Source: Lentinus brumalis (lineage: Eukaryota > Basidiomycota > Agaricomycetes > Polyporales > Polyporaceae). Taken from it: a stretch of DNA of 64,000 bases. The translations under genes and the position numbers were made by a program. A model generated the notes under the pieces. It worked only from the letters and a program-made list of their open reading frames with translations. It did no database searches and was not told where the DNA came from. Position 1 is the stretch's first letter; the number at the start of each line of letters is the position of its first letter. Location: NCBI GenBank assembly GCA_001792895.1, contig MARA01000014.1:806001-870000 (forward strand). Reading direction: 5' to 3'. Below are positions 12,691-24,344 of the stretch, piece by piece.

Positions 12691-12771
12691 GTCTAGGTGT
12701 TTGTGACGGACGTGTATGCGCAGAGGAGTATAAGTACAAGTTCGAAGGAGAGGAAAAGGCCGCAAACGCAT
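12691..12771 (-). other. possible mitochondrial presequence of GlyRS
   Basis: An ATG at 12771 is in frame with the GlyRS start at 12690 with no stop between. The 27 extra residues begin MRLRPFPLLRTCTY and carry five Arg, one Lys and several His, with a single acidic residue, at the last position. This is the composition of a mitochondrial targeting signal. Many eukaryotes make cytosolic and mitochondrial GlyRS from one gene by alternative starts. Use of this start here is inference. Confidence 0.5.
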
Positions 12772-13222
12772 CCGATCTGCCGCAGTGACTCCTCCAGCTG
12801 CAGGAGCTTCGGGAGGATAAACGCGACGCGTGACGCCTTTTTACACGTGACGTGGCGTGACTTATCGCGTTCTAATACGTAAGTTCTGCGACTATCGAAG
12901 CGGGGCCTGTGTCCAGTTCTGCTCAGGTTCCGCTGTTTTATGGCTGCTACTATTCCTGGCTTTCAATCACGAAAAGCTGAGCATAACAATCTATCTGAGC
13001 CGTTTGATCAATGTTTGATCAAGATCAATGCGAACAAGTCGCCGTGGACACAGCCCAGGCCTCGGCTTCCGTTCGTGCCAAGGGCCCACTGTGACTCTGC
13101 ATTGACGACCGGCACAAGACCCTCGGCTAGCATTACTCTTCTCTTCCTGTCTCTACGACGTTCTCTGGATGCAACTTGTCCTATAATTTCTTCACTTTCA
13201 TTACTTTCTTCCCCCGGGCAAG
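12772..13222. other. divergent intergenic region (GlyRS / bestrophin)
   Basis: About 450 bp between the outermost GlyRS start and the bestrophin start, holding both promoters. A pyrimidine-rich stretch (about 13130-13215) precedes the bestrophin ATG, as is common upstream of fungal start sites. No canonical TATA box was assigned. Confidence 0.5.
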
Positions 13223-15522
13223 ATGGAGACGTCTTTCATGTACGCCGTGGACCCCTTCTCGCCGAATCGCAAGGGCGGAAATGTGGCGAGGTTCATGAGT
13301 GCCGTCCTAGCGACAGCAGTCTTCCGGTGCTGGCCTCTCCTAGTGTTCTTCTCTGCGTGGGCGACAGCCATCTCCGTTATCAGCCATAGCGGGCACAGTC
13401 TCGCGATTCAGCCCACCCTTCTGACTGTGTAAGTACATGTGCAATCTCGCTCCTCGCGATGTGATCTCGATCATTCTAGCTGACGACGTTTGTTCCTCAG
13501 CATCGGTACCGTCTTAGGTTTCGTTGTATCATACCGGACGACTGCAAGTTTCGAGCGGTATAATGAGGGCAGGCGGCTGTGGTCGCAGATTATACTGGGG
13601 AGCAGGACTTTGGCACGAACGATTTGGTTCCATGTTCCCGGTGAGTGGCGTGCTCCCCGCTGTGCGAGTGGACGATGCATTGGGAATGTATGCTGACTGC
13701 TCGTGCTCGTGCTCGTGCTCCATGCATGCAGAAATGATGCCAGCAGCGAAAGACGATCCATCGACGCCCGAGCAACGCAAAATCCGTGCGCTCATCGAAA
13801 AGAAGACGGTCATCAACCTCATCGAAGCATTTGCTGTCTCGGTCAAGCACTACTTGCGAGGTGAAGAAGGCGTGTACTACGTGGATCTCTACCACCTGGT
13901 GAAGTTCCTCCCTTCCTACGCACTCCCGCCTGGTATGCCCTCCCTTGTCGATTTGTCCTCTGTGGATGGAAGGTCGTCTGGCCTCTCCCCGCGTCTTCGT
14001 GCTCGTGGTGATAGTTCGGCTCCGGAACCCGACCTCGACGCTACTATTGGCGAACCACCGGCATCTCCCATGAGCCCGTCGTTCTCGCAAGGCGCTCAGG
14101 GCCAGCTACCTCTCCCGGCGACGGCCCGTAAGGTCAAGGTCGACTTCCCATCGGGACACCGTTTGAATGGTCGCTCGAGGACATTTGACGAGAAGAAGGG
14201 AGACAAGGGGTCGACATACTCTGGAATGTCTTCCAACGAGCGCGCTGAGGACTTCCTCCTTCCTGCACGCAATCCGCCAAAGTATCACCTGCTCGATCTG
14301 TTCCCGTTCTCTCTACTCGTCGGGTTCTTGGCGAAGAGGGGCAAGGAAGTCAAGGTACATCCACTCATTGACCTTCGCGTTATGCGGCCCTCACGTCAGA
14401 TACAGGGTAAGAAAGCTGCTCGCATACGCGCGAAGCTTCGGAGCAAGACCGTCACCCACAACTTGCCACTTGAAATCTCCTTGTATCTGGTTCGTCAAAA
14501 TGATGGAGTACCCTTATCCTCAGTCGGCTGACTGGCTTGCAGAGCTCGTATATTGCGGCGCTGCAGGACCGCAACTGTGTCCCTCCCCCCACGGCTAGTG
14601 CGTGTCAGCCATATGCTGCTACTGGGACTGCTACTGATGCACATTGCATATATCAGCGAACCTGCTCAACGCTCTGAATCAGCTCGTTGACGCACTGACC
14701 GGACTGGAGCGTATCCTGACTACACCTATTCCGTTCTCGTACGTGTCTTCTTCGCCGCTCTGACAGAGCGCCATGTAACATGTATTGCGCGCAGGTACCG
14801 AGTTCACCTCTGGAGCGTAGCCATTCTGTACAACCTGCTCTTGGTACGCTTGTCAAGTAAGGTCTCATCCTCGCGCATACTTATCCCTCTCCAGCCTTTC
14901 CAAATCTGGGCGACGTTCCGCTGGCTCACTATCCCGGCAACGACCCTCCTTGTACGTCATGATCGACCGGCTCATTGCACACCACACTCATCTCATCGGT
15001 AGAGTTTCATCTTCTTCGGCTTCTTGGTTGCTGGCGAAGAGATCGAGAGTAAGTGCTTCTTGTCGATCCCGTCAATCTGGCAACGTCTAACCTTCTGCGT
15101 GCCTTCATAGATCCGTTTGGTGAGTGCCATCTGGACAATGCATGTTCGAAGGCGATCGCTGACGTACTCGACAATACGACAAGGTTATGACAAGAACGAC
15201 CTGGTAAGTCTACCGCCCCTGATTCCCGTAGATCCGTGGGCCTCTGACGCGCCGCTTGACGACAGAACCTGGATCACTTCACGCACAACATCATCCGTAC
15301 GTCACTTCGCGTACCGCCATGTGTCCTCCATCTGACTGTGGGTCTTCTGTGGCTACAGGCAACGAACTGCGTGCCATCACGGCTTTGCCCGCGCCGCACG
15401 TGGAGAGTTGGGCGTTCTCGATGTACAACGACCAGGTCTTCACGACCGAAGAACGGGTCGCTCCGGACGAATGGATGCAACGCGGCCTTGGGCGCATCCA
15501 GACTGCCCTTGCGACCATCTAG
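13223..15522 (+). CDS. bestrophin-family anion channel
   Basis: Predicted chloride/anion channel of the fungal bestrophin (UPF0187) family, in a membrane. Thirteen exons: 13223-13428, 13501-13640, 13732-14354, 14406-14489, 14543-14597, 14657-14738, 14795-14843, 14895-14951, 15003-15048, 15111-15119, 15184-15203, 15266-15296, 15359-15522; 521 aa. Visible family blocks: the N-terminal helix with FRCWPLLVFFSAWATAI, then GFVVSYRTTASFERYNEGRR, HNLPLEISLYLSSYIAALQ, TTPIPFSYRVHLW and the C-terminal GEEIENPFGYDKNDLNLD. That last block is spelled across five exons, one of 9 bp and one of 20 bp. A low-complexity Ser/Pro insert of roughly 150 residues sits in exon 3, usual in fungal members. Intron 14355-14405 is 51 bp with no in-frame stop, so a retained form would add 17 residues. 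The nearest gene is divergent GlyRS. Confidence 0.93.
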
Positions 15523-17089
15523 GGTATCGTGGCCCTGTGTCCCCAGACACTACGAACGCAACAGCACGTACATCTGGCACAAAATTACCTTCACTATCAT
15601 CAGGATACGCTCCATCTAGTCACTTCTTTTGTTCACGTTGTTCATGGTTCATGATTCATTGTTTCACGCATCCGCATATAACGTATAGACTCGCATAGGC
15701 TTCTACATAGCTCGGAGGGATATTTAGATGACATGGTATCGGATACTGGGCCCCAGCACATCACTGCATCGTTGCATTATCATACATTGTCCATAGCTTC
15801 ATTCGATCTTCTACGTGACGTCTGGACGCGCCCTACTACATAGTTGCTACATAGTCAGACATGTCTCGATTCTCGAATGTCACTGCACGCTCATTAATGT
15901 TGGCACGCTCATGTGACCGCGACGGACCGAGATGAAATAAGCGCTCAATGTTCGATGAGTCGCATACTATTACCATGCCCATCCCGAAAATTGTTTGTAC
16001 CACCGTCGTAGTGGAGAAAGGGAATTGTGGTGAGTCGTCTGGAGACACAATCAAATTTACCGCGGGTCAGTCGCTCTAATCACCGCTAAACCTTGCCTTG
16101 AACTAGGATGCCGCAGCATGGACCCGCTGGGGCCCTCTCCGCAGGTCTAGTTCTCTGCCTCTCCCCGAGTCAACCTATCTGCCGTAATGTCTAGTCTGAA
16201 GCGACTTGGGACATGCGATACTTGTGGCTCCCCAAGATTGACCTGGCACGGTGGTTCCGAGCGAATTCGCCCTAACCACCAATACTGGTCGAATGTCTGC
16301 CCCCCCTGGTCCTCGCAGTCACTCGTGCTACCACATCACCGTCAAGAAGGCCCCTCAACGTCACTGCTTCCTGCTCTCCATTGGTTTAATCGCAAAATTG
16401 CAGCATGACAATTGTTCTGCACAGCTGCCAGGTTGCGGGCATAGACAAAGCAGATATCCGAGTATTCGAGGCCCCGGCGACCCTGCTGACCCCAGTGTCT
16501 GCCACAAGCCTTCTAGGGTGCTAGACTGAACCATTGTTGAGGTACGTGATCGGAATGTACACCCCCGATTGATCTTTGACGGTCTCTGCAACTAGGAAGG
16601 GTGCACTGCTCGGCAAGCTCCAGGTCTGGATACTAGCCTTGATATTCTGCCATCGAAGTATCTGCCTCTCGGACCATTACATGAACCACGCATACGAAAG
16701 GATGCTCATGGGGAATCTGCATGAAGTTCAATGTTCATGACCACCCGAGGATCCCAGTTGAATCGGAGCGATATAAGTTCCGTTCAATCGTTCCCATTGA
16801 TCCACATTGGTGCCCTTTCCCGGCGTCCATCGGATTGCCGTGCTTTGTTCCAATGCGTGGCTTGGGCCGACTATCGAGGCCGAGGAACCGCTCTGGCTGT
16901 GGAAAACCAGCGCGGGATGCCAGATCCGTACTCGCCTGCTACACGTGCTAGGAGCATAATGCAGGTGAATAAGCGCTCGAAGCTATACACTGACTCGGCG
17001 GTACTGGCTCTGCTACTTAACCGTCCTCAGGACCACCACGCTCTCTTCACCACTTCCCCTTCTCTTTCGCCCCAAGCCACTCGATATTT
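15523..17089. other. intergenic region
   Basis: About 1.6 kb between the bestrophin stop and the NYN gene start. Short open pieces near 16180-16530 and 16720-17090 do not join into a recognisable protein. I see no repeat or RNA gene. Confidence 0.5.
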
Positions 17090-18980
17090 ATGACCCAGTC
17101 CGTCACCGACTCCTCGATCTCCCCTGGTCCTCTGAGCCCCTTCTCTACGTACTCGGCCGCCAGCGGGATCACTTCCGATGGTAAGCGATCCGTCTCTCCG
17201 TGCCACACCGTGCACCGTGCTAACGATTCGAACTTGGCAGATGCACCAGACTTGGGGGCGTTTGGCACTATCTTTCGGGCACTGACCAATCTGCAAGCGG
17301 ACAGGAGCCCCACACCTACATCCTCCTTCACCCTCTCTCATTCGGACGACTCGGATCCTCTGCAGGGCCCTTCGGTATGGACCACCAGGCGAGTCACGTC
17401 TTATCTTACATCCTCCCTACCCGGAAGCCCCGTTCGTGGTCGCTCGGTCCTGCCTCCTGACTCGGATGACACGGCGTCGGAGTACGACGATGGCACGGAG
17501 CTGGAGGTGCCCATCGAGGATGAGAACCCTTTGGATCGGCCTTCTCTTGGTGACCTCGATCAAGCCTTGACCTACCTTGCCGCTGAGCGAGAGAAGCTCG
17601 CTGCACGATTCGAGCAGCGTGGCAATGGCTCGACCACATCGGATAGCCCTTCTCAGCTATTGGTCGCGGCCTCTCGCAGGAAACGACGTCGGAAGCGCAA
17701 CCGGTCCGCTCGACGCGGTGCCCTGGACGATGGTACGCATGTCGAGACGACAGCGGGCGGCATTGATAGCGTCGATGCTGCCAGCGCAGATGTCGAGGAC
17801 GGGAACACTTCCTCCTCGTCCCAAGGCCCCGCATCCTCTTCCCCACATAATTACAAGACAACCCCTGCCACCCCTGCCATTTTCCGCCAGGAGAGGCGGA
17901 AGACCCGCGTGAATGCAGAACACAACCCACGCCTGCATCACAGCCGATCTACTCCCAGCCTACACGTTATGACCAAATCATTTGATGCCCGCACGATTCA
18001 ACTCCGGACTCTTGCCCACAAGCTCAGACTACTCTTCCCGTTAGAATCGGATGCTCTCCAAGCTATGCTATCTCGAGACTTTACTTCCTCGTTAACTTAT
18101 GCGGATCCACGTGGCCCCGAACCTCAATCTCAAGACACCCTCATCCATGTCTTCATTGATCAGTACGTTCCTTCATACTTGTCATAAGCTCATGTCGCTC
18201 ATACTTCCCAGCTCCAACATCCTTATCGGTTTCATTAACTATGTTAAGAAGCACTTGCAGCACGTCATACGCAAGATCAAGCAGACGCACCTTTCCCATG
18301 CGGCCCTCGCGCTCGTTCTCGAGCGTGGTCGGCCTGTGACCCGACGTGTGCTTGTCACATCGTCTCCTCTATACCAACCTATGGACTCTGCTGAGGAACT
18401 TGGATACGAAGTGCGCATCTACGCTCGTGTACCGGACACGGGTGACGGCGCGGACCGTCAGCGCCCTGCCGGGCATGCCCGGACTCACAGCCGCAACTTG
18501 AGCAACTCGAAGAACGAGGCAGGTCCCTCTCGCGCGGGCGGACGTAGCCGTACGTTCGTCCGCGGTCACGCACACAAGACGTCCGTTGGCGGCGGGAATG
18601 GGACGTCTACGGAATCAGACCAAGGAGCTGGGGGCTCCAGCTCGACGCGGGTCCGATATCGGGAGCAGGGTGTCGACGAACTGCTCCAGCTGAAGCTGCA
18701 TCAGGCGATCGCAGCCGTCGATGTAGTGCCCACGGGTGGCACGATCGTGCTCGCGACTGGAGACGGCAACGTCGGCCAGTTCAACGAGGACGGGTTCCTC
18801 GGTTGCGTCCGCACAGCTCTCAAGAAGGGCTGGCGCGTGGAACTGTACGCTTGGGAGGGAGGGCTGAGCCGGACGTGGATGCGGGAGTTTGGGAACAGCG
18901 AGCTTTTCAAGATCTACATGCTGGACAAGTACGCGTCGGACCTGCTGGAGATGCCCGAGAGCGTCATAGGGGGACACTGA
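17090..18980 (+). CDS. NYN-domain (limkain-b1 type) putative RNA-binding/nuclease protein
   Basis: Three exons (17090-17180, 17241-18162, 18212-18980), 593 aa. The N-terminal half is low-complexity, Ser/Pro/Asp-rich, with an RRKRRRKRNRSARRG-type basic cluster that could be a nuclear signal. The C-terminal half matches the NYN fold, a PIN-like RNase family: the first strand HVFIDHSNILIGF carries the conserved Asp, followed by ALALVLERGRPVTRRVLVTSSP, an inserted disordered Gly/Ser loop, then YREQGVDELLQLKLHQA, TIVLATGDGNVGQFNEDGFL (the second acidic cluster) and GWRVELYAWEGGLSRTWM. The family is linked to RNA processing; substrate and activity here are unknown. The first intron (60 bp) is in frame without a stop. 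Confidence is high for the fold, low for function. Confidence 0.87.
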
Positions 18981-19692
18981 CACCTGGCGTTATGTTTTGA
19001 GCTGGGTGTCGGTGTGGAGAGAATTGGACTGTGTCGTGTTGTGCAGGCAGGAGACGTTACCTGGCCTTGTGTACGATAACCTTGGTCGTTTGTTTGCCGT
19101 TGACCCCATCTCTTTGTTGTGCATGCGTTGAAGCTAAGCGTCGTATTGTAGCACATTTACCCATGTACCAGTATCCATACATCAAGGCACACTTAATCCT
19201 TACGCTGTCGAAATTGTCTAGCTTTCCCGTTATTATCCGAGTCATGTATCGACTGCCTCGTCAGTTCCTGCCGGGCCGCTATTGGACATTGTATGGTCTC
19301 CTTTCTTGGCTCGCCGGGACCTCTCTTTTTTGTATCCGTGTTTAGTGCCCTCGAGGGCATGGTCCTATGGTGGGCGAAACTCTACAAAGCAATTACGACG
19401 TGGGACAAGGCCGGGGGGTGTGATATGCCCATGTAGGGGAGTGGGGAAAGGGATGAGTGCCGGGGCGATGTGACGAGCCATTATTAGGACAGGGGTACGT
19501 AGAGTAGATAGCGAGGCCTAGTGAGGGCGCGAGCAAGACCGAGGATATGGAGAGAACTGAACTATACTAGGGCCCCCGCTAGCTAAGCGTTCGCCTCTCC
19601 ATGTAGCACACAAGAAGTGATTTCGCAGCTATCCGACAAGATAAATATGTACGAGCGAGACTGTGCCAGCATGCCCAAGATTATGTCGATCA
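18981..19692. other. convergent 3' intergenic region
   Basis: About 0.7 kb between the stops of two convergent genes. T-rich stretches after 19000 are consistent with a 3' end. Nothing else seen. Confidence 0.5.
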
Positions 19693-20441
19693 TTACGAGC
19701 CGTAGGTTCCGCTGAACTTGAACTCTCCAGTATCTGACCAGCGCACAGTAACGTCCTTGCTGGTAATATAGAGCGTGCTATATCTGTCGTCGGTTTTTGC
19801 TGCTCAGCTGACCCGATCAACTCGACGACAGGACAAACGCACCTCGCAGAACCTCGGATGTGTCCAATCGCGTTTTGGAACTCCTGGGCCGTGAACTTCT
19901 TCATCTTGAACGTAGGAGGTCCTCCAAGGCCGAGCAATGCGCCGAAGACCTCCGGATCGGTGCATATACCGTCATAGGACCACTTCGCCGAGCCCGCCTT
20001 GCACGAAGGTTTCCACTGAAAGTGTTACACGTCAGCTCATATATGCGTATGCAGAACAACCACAAATGGGACATTGGCCACGCCACTCACCGACATCTGC
20101 TTCTTGATCCCACTGACCGCAGCCTTCCTGAGCTTCTCCGCCGCCTCCTCTAGCTCCGCTGGCGACTTAGCGGCAGGCTTCGCGACGACCACCGCCTTGC
20201 TGCTACCAGCCACAGACCCTGGGGCTGCCTCTGCCAGTTTCTGCTCCAGAAAACGCGCGTACGAAGCAAGGTTGACGAGGGACTTGCGGGCAGCTTCCTC
20301 GTTGTCGGACACGGGGTACGACTTCGGGTTGGCGAGGATGGAGTCGACCATCGCAGCGGTAGCCGTGTGAGTAGCAATCCCCCGCGACTTCTTAGCCGCG
20401 GGAACAGCTGCGTTCTCGTCGTTGGCACGCTTCACTGGCAT
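19693..20441 (-). CDS. conserved hypothetical protein, 202 aa
   Basis: Three exons: complement(20441-20091, 20015-19843, 19777-19693). The protein starts MPVKRANDENAAVPAAKKSR, a basic nuclear-signal-like stretch, then an Ala/Lys-rich region that should form helix or coiled coil (about residues 35-115). It ends in a compact domain with WKPSCKAGSAKWSYDGICTD, GPPTFKMKKFTAQEFQNAIG and SKDVTVRWSDTGEFKFSGTYG. I do not recognise the domain. Its even spread of hydrophobic, aromatic and Gly residues, and clean splicing on both sides, mark it as a real folded module. No function is assigned. Confidence 0.82.
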
Positions 20442-21015
20442 GGATGGCGGGGGACGGAGGAGAGACGCTGGGGGGCGCGGCGCGGTCACCACTCCGACGC
20501 GACTGTGGCTCTGAGGTCACGCTCGCGTATGGTCACAGGATTCGGTAACGCGCTGATCGCGGAGCGACCTCCTTCTGTCCTCTTCCTCCTCCGCCTGCTT
20601 CTGACGAGCCGTCGTCAACTAGTTTGGATAGCTACGCTCGGACATTTGTCAAGTTTTTTTCTCCAGACTATGAGGTCCTCATGGAGGCTCACTGCAGGTA
20701 TGTATACTTACTTCTCTTCCTTACGTTGAAGGCGATGATGAATAGCAGCTGTCCTTCGAAGCGAGAGTTTTCGCCGCATTCTGCACCCTCCTCCGCGGAT
20801 GTCAGCATGCCCCTCCATAGCTTCATAAATTGCATTCCAGATACAAAGCACTTGGTTCCGATAGCGGGCATCAAACTACGAGAAGCCATCCATGGCAGTC
20901 CCGGTGAAGGGTACAGTCTGGCCTCTCAGTCATCCCGTTTGGTATTCTCACCACAACAATCCCGCAGCGACATTGGGTCGCTCTATTCACGCGTCTGCCG
21001 CCCGCTCCTACTGAT
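20442..21015. other. intergenic region
   Basis: About 570 bp between the 5' end of the 202-aa hypothetical gene and the stop of the YCII gene, both on the minus strand. No further feature supported. Confidence 0.5.
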
Positions 21016-21549
21016 TTACTCGACCTTGGGCGCGCCGACGTAAACCGGGGTCACTGTAACCTTCTCGCGGTCCCACTTCACACAGCATACAGTGAGTCAC
21101 GCAGAATAGAAGAAGGTCAGGCATTCACGTACCACCTCACCCGACGTCCAGAAGGCGTCACCCTTGAGTCTCTCCCAGGCTTGCTCGACGGTGTCCGCTT
21201 GGACCAGGAGGAACGTGCCCAATATCTTGTCTGCGGCATCTGCGTCGGAGGAGTGCGCGGTTTGCGGGAGGATGCCACCTGCTGCGACTGTGACACGGTG
21301 TCAGCTTCTGTGCTCAAGCTCAGGCGCAGATGTCCGACACCGGAATGATATCAACCGGGGAGATCACAGCGACAGCGTGGTACCCGTGCACGCCAAAGGG
21401 TAGTAAGGAATATACGCACTCATGTGCCCGCTCTTCACGAGGGGTAAAGAGTACTCCACGTGCTTGGGAGTATGCTTTCCCCGCTGTGCGTTTGGCAAGT
21501 CGGGTGCGTGTACGAGATAGTAGTTCTTACTCAAGGCCGGAGGTGACAT
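21016..21549 (-). CDS. YCII-related domain protein
   Basis: Small ferredoxin-like alpha/beta-barrel protein of the YciI/YCII family. Three exons: complement(21549-21420, 21281-21133, 21075-21016), 112 aa, close to the usual 95-120. It opens with NYYLVHAPDLPNAQRGKHTP, then HVEYSLPLVKSG (conserved His-containing helix), GGILPQT, DKILGTFLLVQADTVEQAWE and DAFWTSGEVWDREKVTVTPV, which is the family's usual order. Some members act in degradation or isomerisation pathways, but the substrate cannot be read here. The acceptor of intron 1 is a tandem cag-cag (21284-21279), so forms differing by one residue may coexist. A TATA element lies about 75 bp upstream. Confidence 0.88.
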
Positions 21550-21620
21550 GTTGCTTTCAAGTCTTTCGGAGCAGAGGGTGTTGAGCTACGATGCGTTCTG
21601 GTAGGTGCTTCGGCGTACCC

Positions 21621-21626
21621 TTTATA
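21621..21626 (-). promoter_or_regulatory. TATA box for the YCII gene
   Basis: TATAAA on the minus strand, 72-77 bp upstream of the ATG at 21549, a normal distance in fungal promoters. Confidence 0.5.
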
Positions 21627-22357
21627 CAAGCCTCGTCTTCACAAGGTCGAGCGACAGCGGACACGGACACGGTGCCGCTGTGCGCCATATCCGTTCGTTC
21701 GCCTGTCTTTCTCCACACCACAATACTCGGATACAACTACCACCGACCAGAAGTCCTTGTCATATACCGATCCCGGGCCGGAATCGGACCCCTGCAGGTG
21801 CAGGGATAGCTGACCTCAATGCTGCCGCCAATGGTTCATGTTGACTTGATTGTCAGTGGTCATACGCCTTCTTGTCCACCCCCGACTTGTCGGTCTATCG
21901 GACTCTATTCTGTATACACGGGCGGCACCAAATTGCAATGATCTTAGCCGCATTGGATGATGTACTCCCTGGGCCGTGACTGGAGGACTGAAGCACTCGT
22001 CCGCTTCCTAGGATCCGACGAGCAACAGTAGGTGTCTGTCCGAGCTCGAGGAGCCGACAACGCAATGTACTAGTAGAGTACTTGTCATAAATTTTCCTCG
22101 CATTCCCGTCGGTCGCCAGCTCACACTCGATGCACCAAGCTGCTTGCAGCAACAGCTGCAGCCAAAGAACGAGTGACCATGAATACAGCAACACAGCAAA
22201 GTACGTCAAAGCAAAGGAACGAGGGCGTGACAAGCTACTGATAGTGTCTATGATACAGCGTGCGCATAAAACATCCAGGCAAACGGCTGCATCGTACAAC
22301 AACACACGTACATGTCTCTATGCTGAGAATCTGTCCGACACCACAACATCACTCACG
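21627..22357. other. intergenic region
   Basis: About 0.7 kb between the YCII promoter and the stop codon of the DUF6533 gene. No gene, repeat or RNA recognised. Confidence 0.45.
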
Positions 22358-24344
22358 CTACCTCATCTCGATGGCCTCGTCCGACCGTTTTGATATCGAG
22401 AACATCCTCAAATGTCTCGGGCTCTCCGCCCGCATCACCCTCAGCTCGCGCATCTCCACCTCGCCCAGCGCCGTGCCCGCGCACACGACCTTCGACGCGC
22501 TCCTGCCGACCGCGACGCTTCCTCCGTTCCCGTTCCCCGCCTCGATGTGGCAATCCGAGTCGTTGCGGCTCCCAAGGTCGAGGTCGAGATCGCAGTCGCC
22601 GCTGTCGTCCTCCGGTATCCTGAACGTCGCGAACAAGCTGCGCGAGCGCCCGTGCGAGTGCGAGTACACCTCGGGATGCGGCACGCTCAGGGTCTCGGAG
22701 CCGTCGCGGATGTACCCGCGCACGTTCAGACACAGCCGGTTCGAGAGTACGCAGGAGAGCGCGACCGCGAAGCCGATGGGGATTTCTACTTCGGCGTCCT
22801 GTGCGCGGTGCCGCGATGGGTGAGCACTTGGGCACTCGGCGCGGATAGAGGGACGTACCGGACGTGTGAGGAAGATGATCGCGTTGGTGAGGTAGGTCGC
22901 GAATATGCTGGCAAGGGTCAAGGGAATATTTCGTCAGTCCCTTCGCTAGTTACGGGAGAGGCGGGAGATGCCATCCCGCGCCAGGCCTGAGGGCAGTGGC
23001 CCTGAGAGAACAGACCGCATGGGCGGCGGATGTGTGGTAGGCACTCACACGACGAAGTACGACGCGGAGTCGCGGACGAGGACTTCGATGATGCGGCGCC
23101 CGGTCTTGAGAACGTTGTCCGCGGGACGGTGGCTCTTGAACCCGCGGAAGAGGGCGAAGCCGCAGAGCACGCTCTCGGAGATGAGCATGGGAATCCAAAA
23201 CGCGTAGAAGTTGTCTGGGAGGCCCAAGGGCACGCAGACTGTCGTGCCTTCAGGGAGCTTGACGGCATAGGCTGGAACGCGTGTCGCGTCAATTTTCAAG
23301 CCCAAACGCGACATGGTGTTGCACGAGACGCACCGACGATGAGCGAGAGGGCATGGCCCATCACGTACGCGGAACCTATGGCTGCTCCGAGACACACTGT
23401 GGATATGCATGCGAGGATGCGCTTGTCGCGGAAGTAGAGCGCATATAGTCGCAGCTGGAGGAATACTGCAGATGAGGGAGCTCAGAAAATGCTGAAGGCG
23501 ACGCGACGACTATACTCACGTTCTGCGACGATGAATGTGATCACACCCGTACATCCTTGCCATCTAAACCAATGGAGGCAGCTGCGGGGCACAGTCTGAG
23601 CAACTCGGTCGAAGATGTTCAAGGTTGCACGTACAACTGGACGACACAGGTAAGTGGGGTGCCTCTGCATCGGTGACTATGAACTCACTTCGTCCGTCAG
23701 GGTGTTATGGGTGAAGAGTACTGTGCCGCACTCCGTGTAAGGTACTGCAGATCCTCGAAAAGTCAGACTCACCATAGTTATTGAATCTGGGGCATGATTT
23801 AAAGGCATGAGCATACCCGAAAGCTTAACATGCGAAGGGCTCACATTACTATGACTAGAGCGTAATAACGATTCTGCAACACACAAAGGTAGAATGAGAC
23901 CTAGCCGATGCGAAGACGCGAGAAGACGCACCAAAAGGAACAGAGCCTTCCCTAATGACCATCGCGCAGGCTAGAAGACCAGACGCGTCAACTTCCAGCA
24001 TGCTCGGACGGGGTCTACATTGAAAGCCGTACCCAGACCAGTCGAACCTGCAGAAGGTTATGATCAGTCTTCATGCCGCCGGAACGAAGCGTATCAGCAC
24101 ACTCACTTCCTGATCCAGCGTCAACACTAGTAGGGGCAGCACCGTTCAGCCCCAGCTCCGGAGTCTCCGCGTCTGGACTCACCATGGTCCAGAAGGATGA
24201 TAACAGTGCTAGCCACTTGGATGTCTATCAGCATGTCGCTCGGGTAGCATGGAAGGACCGCGTGCACGCACGTTCGGCATAGCGAATCTTGGTTATGGTT
24301 GGAAGGAGCTCCAGCAAGATCGCCTGCTCGATGGCATTGGCCAT
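22358..24344 (-). CDS. DUF6533 seven-helix membrane protein
   Basis: Multi-pass, GPCR-shaped protein of the basidiomycete-expanded DUF6533 family. Thirteen exons: complement(24344-24272, 24224-24183, 24126-24107, 24047-24033, 23970-23932, 23873-23845, 23786-23773, 23744-23689, 23595-23520, 23465-23334, 23271-23049, 22907-22859, 22798-22358), 402 aa with no frame break. The diagnostic N-terminus reads HIQVASTVIILLDHVLTLDQ then EVRLVWPARWSLGKALFLLN and RYYALVIV. Later come the helix with LQLRLYALYFRDKRILA, FYAFWIPMLISESVL, a helix starting FATYLTNAIIFL and the conserved IPIGFAVALSCVLSNRLCLNVRG. Four exons are 14-29 bp. The tail is cytoplasmic and Ser/Asp-rich. Ligand and signalling are unknown for the family. 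A second member lies at 33673-35488. Confidence 0.9.

Noticed and set aside
16187..17089. fragments such as GALLGKLQVWILALIFCHRS as a decayed gene
   Set aside because: Pieces lie in different frames with many stops and match no family I can name; left as intergenic.
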